From Neobacillus jeddahensis (GTDB taxonomy: Bacteria > Bacillota > Bacilli > Bacillales > Cytobacillaceae): a DNA stretch of 57,525 bases. Below, in pieces: positions 51,713 to 57,525 of this stretch. Position numbers and translations under genes: made by a program. Positions within the stretch are counted from its first letter, which is position 1. Every line of letters starts with the position of its first letter. The stretch spans positions 1 through 57,525 of the forward strand of contig NZ_CCAS010000026.1 in the NCBI RefSeq assembly GCF_000612625.1. Direction: 5' to 3'. The notes below the pieces were generated by a model. It made no database searches and was not told where the DNA came from. It was given only the letters and a program-made list of their open reading frames with translations.

Positions 51713-51740
51713 ATTATAGCAAATTTCAAGAAAAGCGCAA
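51713..51740 (-). promoter_or_regulatory. Promoter of the panBCD operon
   Basis: Extended -10 TGCTATAAT (TATAAT at 51713-51718) on the minus strand with TTGCGC 16 bases upstream. The leader before panB is about 200 nt. Confidence 0.65.
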
Positions 51741-51778
51741 GCATAAACGGCATATGGATTGAACCGCATAACCGATCT

Positions 51779-52756
51779 TCATACCTCTATATCAGCTGAA
51801 TAAATATGGTGAACAAACCCAGTTTCGTCTTCTAGCTTTAATACACCTTCATCGGTGATTCCTAATGCCTTACCCTCAATTACATTTGTTAAAGTTCTTG
51901 CTTTCAAATTTTTACCCAAACTGATTGCATACCCTTCCCATAAAAGCTTTATTGGGAAAAAACCCTGTTCTAAGTAAAGCAAATATAACCTTTCGAAGTT
52001 CTTGAATATACAGCGGATTAATCCAGATCGAGAGATATCCTCCCCTTTTTCAATTGAAAGTGAACTGGCCTTATCTTGTAATTCACTTGGAAAATCATCC
52101 ATCTTTTGGTTCACATTAATGCCAATCCCAATAATGATGGAATGGATTCGATCCGCTTCAGCTTGTAATTCCGTTAAAATGCCCGTTACTTTTTTTCCGT
52201 TCAATAAAATATCGTTTGGCCACTTTATTTCAGTCTGCAGGCCCGTTTCCTCTTCGATTGCTTGAACAATTGCCACAGCTGTTAAAAGTGTCAATTGAGG
52301 CGCATTGTTAAGGGGGATATTAGGTCTAAGAATTAAACTCATCCAAATGCCAGTATATTTTGGAGAATACCATGTTCGGTTCATTCTTCCCTTCCCTGAG
52401 CGTTGTTCTTCCGCGATGATTACGGTTCCCTCTGGAACATTCTCACTGGAAAGGTGATGAGCAATTTTTTGTGTAGATTCTACACTCTCTTCATAATAAA
52501 TGTTGCTACCGATAATATTCGTAGTCAAGCCAAGTCTGATTTCATCTGCTGTTATACTTTCCGGTGTTTTTATAATTCGATAACCTTTATTTCTAACTGC
52601 CTCTAATTCAAAGCCTTCTTTTCTCAATTCCTCTATATGCTTCCAAACAGCCGTCCTTGAGCAGCCAATTAATTCGGCTAAATATTGTCCAGATAAAAAG
52701 GCTTCACCAGCATTTGTAAAGGCATCGAGCAGTTTTTTTCTTAGTTCTGACTGCAC
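51779..52756 (-). CDS. birA: Biotin ligase and biotin repressor BirA
   Basis: A 325-residue bifunctional protein. The N-terminal winged helix (LIGCSRTAVWKHIEEL) binds the biotin operator, and the catalytic domain has SGKGRMNRTWYSP (biotinoyl-AMP loop), WMSLILRPN, and EIKWPNDILLNGKKVTGILTE. The SH3-like C-terminus follows. Two GTG starts are possible; the one at 52756 leaves 11 bases after AGGAG and matches the start of B. subtilis BirA, whereas the one at 52768 touches the site. It overlaps cca by 16 bases. Confidence 0.95.
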   Translation of the reverse strand: MQSELRKKLLDAFTNAGEAFLSGQYLAELIGCSRTAVWKHIEELRKEGFELEAVRNKGYRIIKTPESITADEIRLGLTTNIIGSNIYYEESVESTQKIAHHLSSENVPEGTVIIAEEQRSGKGRMNRTWYSPKYTGIWMSLILRPNIPLNNAPQLTLLTAVAIVQAIEEETGLQTEIKWPNDILLNGKKVTGILTELQAEADRIHSIIIGIGINVNQKMDDFPSELQDKASSLSIEKGEDISRSGLIRCIFKNFERLYLLYLEQGFFPIKLLWEGYAISLGKNLKARTLTNVIEGKALGITDEGVLKLEDETGFVHHIYSADIEV

Positions 52757-53940
52757 GTCATTAGCCACTCCTTAATTTTCTGTTTATCGTTCATTACTAC
52801 ACCCATTAATATGGCATACTCAATTTTCAAAATGGTCTCTTTTAACCATGGTCCACCATGTCGTTGAAACCATTCCATTAAATCCCCACCTGTAACAGAT
52901 ATGTCTGAGCGCTGTTTAATGGGAAGGGCATCATAAAGGTTCAACCATTGTTGTTGAGACTGCAACCCAGTCAAACCTTTTATCACATCGTGAAGTTTTT
53001 CAGTTGAGGTTACAGTATTCCTGCCAGCGGTATATAAATCATAAACAGACCATTCTTGTTCGAGTCTTTTTTCTAAATACTCGACGATCTGCTGAATTTC
53101 CTTTATGTCTTTAACAGGAAGGCGCCAGTTTCGCAAAAAAACCTCAATTGCTTTTCCGTGTAAATTTAGACAAAATAGAAGTAAAGACCACATTTCTTTT
53201 TTACTTAGGTTCTTTGTATTATAAGCCATCAATCCTTCAATCAGCTTTTTCTGATTTTCTAAACCTGGTAAAAAAGAAAATAAATTTGTTTCCAGTAAGA
53301 TCTCCATTGCCTTATGACAATTTTCACCAACAAGTAACTTTTCAAACTCAACTCGCTTCCGTTCTATCGCGATATTTTGCAGTAACGGAACTAGCTTTGT
53401 TAATGCCTTTAGTGTATCAGCTTCTATCGAAAAGGAGAGCTGGCTGACAAATCGAACCGCTCTCATTATTCGCAATGCATCTTCTTGGAAACGTTCAGTA
53501 GCAGAACCAACCGTTTGAATCATCTTTTCTTTAATTGCAAGCTGGCCATTAAATGGATCTATGAGCGTCCCATAGCGATCCATCGCCATAGCATTCATGG
53601 TAAAATCTCTACGCTGCAAGTCCTCATTAAGATTTCGTATAAACGCGACCTCTTTTGGTCTGCGATAATCTTGGTACTCTCCTTCTGTCCGAAAGGTCGT
53701 AATTTCATAGGAATGATTATGAATTAAGACCAGAACCGTTCCATGCTCAATCCCGATATCAACCGTTTTTGGAAATATCTTTTTTACTTCCTCTGGTGTT
53801 GCTGACACAGCAATGTCAACATCACTAATCGGCCTTTTCAAAAGGTAGTCTCTCACAGATCCCCCTACAAAATATGCCTCGTAGCCAGAATCCTCAAGTC
53901 GTTTTAACACAGGTATGGCTGATAAAAAAGGTTCATTCAT
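52741..53940 (-). CDS. cca: CCA-adding tRNA nucleotidyltransferase
   Basis: A 399-residue class II nucleotidyltransferase that adds or repairs CCA ends of tRNA. Motifs: YFVGGSVRDYLL, PISDVDIAVSA with the catalytic acids, RRDFTMNAMAMDRYG, and RFQEDALRIMRAVRF. AGGTG precedes the ATG at 53940. It lies between bshA and birA, as in B. subtilis. Confidence 0.96.
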   Translation of the reverse strand: MNEPFLSAIPVLKRLEDSGYEAYFVGGSVRDYLLKRPISDVDIAVSATPEEVKKIFPKTVDIGIEHGTVLVLIHNHSYEITTFRTEGEYQDYRRPKEVAFIRNLNEDLQRRDFTMNAMAMDRYGTLIDPFNGQLAIKEKMIQTVGSATERFQEDALRIMRAVRFVSQLSFSIEADTLKALTKLVPLLQNIAIERKRVEFEKLLVGENCHKAMEILLETNLFSFLPGLENQKKLIEGLMAYNTKNLSKKEMWSLLLFCLNLHGKAIEVFLRNWRLPVKDIKEIQQIVEYLEKRLEQEWSVYDLYTAGRNTVTSTEKLHDVIKGLTGLQSQQQWLNLYDALPIKQRSDISVTGGDLMEWFQRHGGPWLKETILKIEYAILMGVVMNDKQKIKEWLMTCSQN

Positions 53941-53952
53941 TTCTCATTCACC

Positions 53953-55080
53953 TTAATTCAGCAGCTTCCAATAAAGCTGCTCATATTGTTCGACAATTTG
54001 ATCTGCCTTGAATTTTGTCTTAACTACCTCTAATGACTGCAAAGAAAAACGTTGATGAAGGTCGCAATCATTTAAAAGAGAAATAGCCTTTTGAGAGATA
54101 TCATCAATATCGCCTACATCACAAATATATCCTGAAACGCCATGTTCAATCACTTCTGGCATTCCGCCAACATTTGTCCCGATACAGGGAACGCCACATG
54201 CCATCGCCTCTAAAGCAACTAGGCCAAAGCTTTCTTTTTCCGATAGTAACAACATCAGATCACTAATAGAATACAATTCCTCGAGATTCTCTTGTTTGCC
54301 TAGAAAGATGACCTGTTCCGCAATTCCTAGCTGTCTGACTAATTTACATACAATGGTCATTTCCGGCCCGTCACCTACCAATAATAATTTTGCAGGCATG
54401 AAAGCGGATATTCTTGCAAAGGTATTAACGATATCCGTTACCCTCTTAACCGCCCGGAAATTTGAAACATGGATAATTACCTTTTCCTCATCTTTAATCT
54501 GAAGCTGTTCTCTTAAGGATGTTGTATCGATCTTATGATAGATCCGTTCATCAATAAAATTATAAACCGTTTCAATCTGCTTATCCGGATTGATGAGTTC
54601 ATAGGTTTGATTAACCAACGCATTAGAAACTGCCGTCACGGCATCTGATTTTTCTATTCCAAATTTTATCGCATCCGTCAATGATGGATCGTATCCTAAT
54701 ACAGTAATATCGGTACCATGTAAAGTGGTAACTATTTTCAAATCTCTATTTGACATTTGTTTGGCTAGGATGGCACAAACTGCATGGGGAATTGCATAGT
54801 GGACATGCAGAATGTCCAATTTCTCCCGGTTTGCTATCTCAGCCATTTTACTTGCCAAAGCTATATCATAGGGAGGATATTGAAAAACAGAATATTGATT
54901 TACCTCAACCTGATGGTAGTGGATATTATGGTACATTTTATTTAGGCGAAATGGGAGACTGGAAGAGATAAAATGGATTTCATGTCCTTTTTCAGCCATC
55001 ATTTTTCCTAATTCTGTTGCCACAACCCCAGAACCACCCACGGTTGGATAACAAGTAATTCCAATTTTAAGCTTCTTCAT
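53953..55080 (-). CDS. bshA: Bacillithiol biosynthesis glycosyltransferase BshA
   Basis: A 375-residue GT4 enzyme that links L-malate to N-acetylglucosamine, the first step of bacillithiol synthesis. The N-terminal [21 protein letters not shown] loop and the C-terminal [27 protein letters not shown] (E-x7-E) match the family. GGGAG precedes the ATG. It follows bshB1 by three bases. Bacillithiol is the main low-molecular-weight thiol of Bacillus and protects against oxidants and NO-related stress. Confidence 0.96.
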   Translation of the reverse strand: MKKLKIGITCYPTVGGSGVVATELGKMMAEKGHEIHFISSSLPFRLNKMYHNIHYHQVEVNQYSVFQYPPYDIALASKMAEIANREKLDILHVHYAIPHAVCAILAKQMSNRDLKIVTTLHGTDITVLGYDPSLTDAIKFGIEKSDAVTAVSNALVNQTYELINPDKQIETVYNFIDERIYHKIDTTSLREQLQIKDEEKVIIHVSNFRAVKRVTDIVNTFARISAFMPAKLLLVGDGPEMTIVCKLVRQLGIAEQVIFLGKQENLEELYSISDLMLLLSEKESFGLVALEAMACGVPCIGTNVGGMPEVIEHGVSGYICDVGDIDDISQKAISLLNDCDLHQRFSLQSLEVVKTKFKADQIVEQYEQLYWKLLN

Positions 55081-55083
55081 TCA

Positions 55084-55794
55084 TTATTCTCCCATCAAAT
55101 CATGCTTCAAAAGAAGCGGTACTTTTGTCTTGAAGCCCTCTGCAAAGGAGACTCCCACCATTTTTCCAAACATTCTTTCACGTGCCTCCACTGTCTCAAT
55201 ATAGCCATTTACGAGCGGCGTATTATAACTTTGTTCAGATAACTCAAATTGACTTTTATAGGCACGTAATGCAGCAAGTTTTTTTTCGATAAATAGGGAG
55301 ATATCAACGGTAAAATCCGGTTGATGGAAACCATTTATCATATAAAAATATAGTTTTTCGACGCGGTGCGGCTCGTTATTTTCATCCGTTTTATATTTTT
55401 TTACACCAGCAGAAAATACGGCCTCCTCAACGAGTCGTGCGCAATTTCCATGATCTGGATGACGATCTTCAAAATAAGGTGCGAACACAATTTTTGGCTT
55501 GGATGCACGAATAATACTTGCTACCTGTTGTATGTACTCTTCTTTAAGAAAAAGGCCTCTATCTGGGAACCCAAGTGAGCTGCGCGTAGAGACCCCTAAA
55601 ATTTCAGCAGCCTTTCCTGCTTCTTCTTTTCTTAACGCTACATTCCCATTTGAGGATAGATCCGCATCGGTTAAATCACAAATACCAATTTGCTTACCTT
55701 CTGCAGCCAATTTCGCAATTGTTCCAGCCATGCCAATTTCTACATCATCGGCATGGGCACCGAAAGCTAAAATATGTAAATTCTTATCGTTCAT
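55084..55794 (-). CDS. bshB1: Bacillithiol deacetylase BshB1
   Basis: A 236-residue PIG-L/LmbE-type Zn deacetylase that removes the acetyl group from GlcNAc-malate, the second step of bacillithiol synthesis. Zn ligands are in [14 protein letters not shown] and [12 protein letters not shown]. The ATG at 55794 ([11 protein letters not shown]) has GGTG six bases upstream and the usual family length; an ATG at 55806 is weaker. It overlaps mgsA by 11 bases and precedes bshA. Confidence 0.96.
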   Translation of the reverse strand: MNDKNLHILAFGAHADDVEIGMAGTIAKLAAEGKQIGICDLTDADLSSNGNVALRKEEAGKAAEILGVSTRSSLGFPDRGLFLKEEYIQQVASIIRASKPKIVFAPYFEDRHPDHGNCARLVEEAVFSAGVKKYKTDENNEPHRVEKLYFYMINGFHQPDFTVDISLFIEKKLAALRAYKSQFELSEQSYNTPLVNGYIETVEARERMFGKMVGVSFAEGFKTKVPLLLKHDLMGE

Positions 55795-56203
55795 TAATGT
55801 CACCATTCTTTTTAACTACATTTCTCCATTCTAACAACCCTAGTTCAAGTCCTCTTATTAATAATTCAGCTGTCCCCATATTCGTTGCAAGCGGAATAGC
55901 ATAAACATCACAAAGTCTGACAAGGGCAGTCACATCTGGCTCATGGGGCTGAGCGGTTAAAGGATCACGAAAGAAGAAAATGGCGTCCATTTGATTTTTC
56001 GCAATCATAGAGCCTATTTCTTGATCTCCACCAAGTGGTCCGGAGTTAAATCGTGTCACGTTTAATCCTGTTGCCTCGTTAACTCTTAATCCAGTTGTCC
56101 CTGTCGCAAACAGTGTGTGTTTAGCAAATATCGCTTGATAGGCTGTTACAAATTGAACTAAATCATTTTTCTTTTGATCATGAGCGATTAATGCAATATT
56201 CAT
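55784..56203 (-). CDS. mgsA: Methylglyoxal synthase
   Basis: A 139-residue enzyme that makes methylglyoxal from dihydroxyacetone phosphate, a bypass of lower glycolysis. [13 protein letters not shown] contains the catalytic Asp, and [21 protein letters not shown] a conserved His. GGGGTC precedes the ATG. It lies ten bases after dapB. Confidence 0.96.
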   Translation of the reverse strand: MNIALIAHDQKKNDLVQFVTAYQAIFAKHTLFATGTTGLRVNEATGLNVTRFNSGPLGGDQEIGSMIAKNQMDAIFFFRDPLTAQPHEPDVTALVRLCDVYAIPLATNMGTAELLIRGLELGLLEWRNVVKKNGDINER

Positions 56204-56213
56204 AAACTGACCC

Positions 56214-57017
56214 CTAATCTAATATATTTTCAAGTCCATAAACAAACGTATTTTGCTTCATGACGGTTTCAACAGCAACCTTTACTCCAGACATAAAGGA
56301 GCCACGGTGATAGGAATCATGCCGAATCGTAAGTGTTTGCCCATCGGACCCGAATAGAACTTGTTGATGAGCGATTAATCCTGGTAAGCGGACAGAATGG
56401 ATATGCATACCATCGAAATCCGCTCCTCTAGCACCTTTTATGGTTTCTTTTTCATTTAGATGACCTTGTTTTTTAGTTTCTCTCACTTCGGCAATCATTT
56501 CTGCTGTCTTTACAGCAGTCCCAGAAGGGGCATCAAGTTTTTGATCATGATGCATTTCAAGGATTTCAACATCAGCAAAATATTTTGCTGCCAGTTGCGA
56601 AAACTTCATCATTAAGACAGCACCAATAGCAAAATTGGGAGCAATAATACAGCCTAAGTCTTTTTCAGTACAATTCTGTTGTAACTCCATTAAATCTTCT
56701 TTCGAAAAACCCGTAGTCCCTACCACTGGACGAACATTATATGCTAAGGCAGTTCGTGCATGATGCATCCCCACTTCTGGTGTTGTTAGATCTATTAGGA
56801 CATCAGCCTCAACGTTTTGAAGGCACTTTTCGATTTTCGAATAAATCGGCACATTAGAAATGGATTGAAAGCCTTCCACATCACTCAGCATCATTCCATC
56901 ATATTTATAGTCAATAACGGCAACTAGGGCAAAATTTGCTGTGTTTGTGACCAATTTAACCGCTTCACTCCCCATCCGACCACGAGGACCAGCAATGATA
57001 ACTTTAATTAAATTCAT
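56214..57017 (-). CDS. dapB: 4-hydroxy-tetrahydrodipicolinate reductase
   Basis: A 267-residue NAD(P)H-dependent enzyme of the diaminopimelate/lysine and dipicolinate pathway. The nucleotide-binding loop is [13 protein letters not shown] and the substrate site is [26 protein letters not shown] precedes the ATG. It follows the MazG-type gene by six bases. Confidence 0.96.
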   Translation of the reverse strand: MNLIKVIIAGPRGRMGSEAVKLVTNTANFALVAVIDYKYDGMMLSDVEGFQSISNVPIYSKIEKCLQNVEADVLIDLTTPEVGMHHARTALAYNVRPVVGTTGFSKEDLMELQQNCTEKDLGCIIAPNFAIGAVLMMKFSQLAAKYFADVEILEMHHDQKLDAPSGTAVKTAEMIAEVRETKKQGHLNEKETIKGARGADFDGMHIHSVRLPGLIAHQQVLFGSDGQTLTIRHDSYHRGSFMSGVKVAVETVMKQNTFVYGLENILD

Positions 57018-57023
57018 TTTTCT

Positions 57024-57368
57024 TCACTCCATTTTTTCTTGATCTATTCTTGTCCAACGGTTCTTATCTCGAGAGTTAAATTTATTCATGACATAATCAT
57101 GAGCTTCTTCTAAATCAATATTTAAGGCATTGGCAAAGCAGATGATGACAAATAAAAGATCTCCAAGTTCTTCTTCAATTGCCTTTTCTGTCTCTGTCGA
57201 TTTTTTCGGTTTCTCACCATAATAATGGTTCACTTCCCTTGCCAACTCTCCAAGTTCCTCAGTCAATCTTGCAAGCATGGCAAGAGGACTAAAATAGCCT
57301 TCCTTAAATTGACTTATATATGTATCGACTTCATCTTGAAGGTCCTTTATCGATTTCCCATTTTTCAT
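57024..57368 (-). CDS. ypjD: MazG-family nucleotide pyrophosphohydrolase (YpjD)
   Basis: A 114-residue MazG-type NTP pyrophosphohydrolase. LARLTEELGELAREVNH and AIEEELGDLLFVIICFAN form the EExxE and ExxD metal-binding helices. It probably degrades non-canonical or excess nucleotides. GAGGTGAGG precedes the ATG. It opens the ypjD-dapB-mgsA-bshB1-bshA-cca-birA cluster. A TATAAT at 57412-57417 on the minus strand is a plausible -10 with a weak -35. Bases 57418-57525 show no gene. Confidence 0.93.
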   Translation of the reverse strand: MKNGKSIKDLQDEVDTYISQFKEGYFSPLAMLARLTEELGELAREVNHYYGEKPKKSTETEKAIEEELGDLLFVIICFANALNIDLEEAHDYVMNKFNSRDKNRWTRIDQEKME

Positions 57369-57525
57369 ATTACCTCACCTCATTTTTTAGGAATCTCTAC
57401 AATCCAAAATAATTATATTCCTTTTTTATGTTAGCTAAATTAAGCCTGTTTTACAAATGTTTTCGACTCATATTGACTCTTTTCCACTTCAGATTGCTCT
57501 TGATATTATTATTCGATATAATTAG

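Noticed and set aside
51731..51742. AAAAGCGCAAGC as another copy of the GC-rich repeat
   Set aside because: Only about 12 bases resemble the start of the ponA-proximal unit, and they form part of the pan promoter.
1..57525. tRNA genes, CRISPR arrays, transposases or phage genes
   Set aside because: None was found on either strand in reading the window.

Overview
The window looks like a chromosomal segment of a low-GC, endospore-forming Bacillaceae. It carries spore genes (sspL, sspM, cotD, a yppG-type coat gene), the bacillithiol genes bshA and bshB1, a type B RNase P RNA, gpsB, and a gene order close to the Bacillus subtilis cspD-to-dapB region as I recall it. The dispersed intergenic repeats and the nitric oxide genes suggest a Neobacillus-like or related soil Bacillus. 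The genus is inference; the family is well supported.

Layout. 1-4500: an unknown small gene, cspD, ypeQ/ypeP, a second RNase H-like gene with an EamA transporter, a PAP2-related membrane protein and sspL. 4500-12100: 5'-3' exonuclease, sulfurtransferase, the double dynamin DynA, a Fur-controlled microprotein and the bpsAB alkylpyrone genes. 12100-22300: respiratory accessory region with a three-subunit ba3-type oxidase, an M32 carboxypeptidase, a quinol-type NO reductase, a Crp/Fnr-type regulator, two DUF2249 proteins, a polytopic membrane protein and a MIP18 protein. 22300-31700: an XPD/DinG-type helicase, an rRNA methyltransferase, rnpB, gpsB, ypsA, cotD and the mitomycin-repair pair mrfAB. 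31700-34000: a second Crp/Fnr paralogue facing hcp. 34000-43300: hsp20, yppGFE, sspM, yppC, recU, ponA, ypoC, nth and dnaD. 43400-57400: one long minus-strand block with aspB, ypmB, ypmA, a secreted metallo-beta-lactamase-like protein, dinG, panBCD, birA, cca, bshA, bshB1, mgsA, dapB and a MazG-type gene.

How it fits together. Conserved housekeeping synteny is interrupted by respiratory and NO-stress genes: oxidase, NO reductase and hybrid cluster protein, with two paralogous Crp/Fnr regulators. TGTGA-N6-TCACA-type palindromes sit in front of the oxidase, between norB and the first regulator, and in front of hcp, which suggests one regulon. Fur boxes sit next to the norB palindrome and over the promoter of a 26-residue membrane microprotein. 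A near-consensus LexA box lies in the mrfAB promoter. The panBCD operon has a long leader that may be the pan RNA motif.

Several genes use TTG or GTG starts chosen here by ribosome binding site position. Five genes shorter than about 60 codons (sspL, sspM, the ba3 subunit IIa and two Cys-rich proteins) and two membrane microproteins were read directly from the sequence. No tRNA, CRISPR array, complete insertion sequence or prophage was seen.
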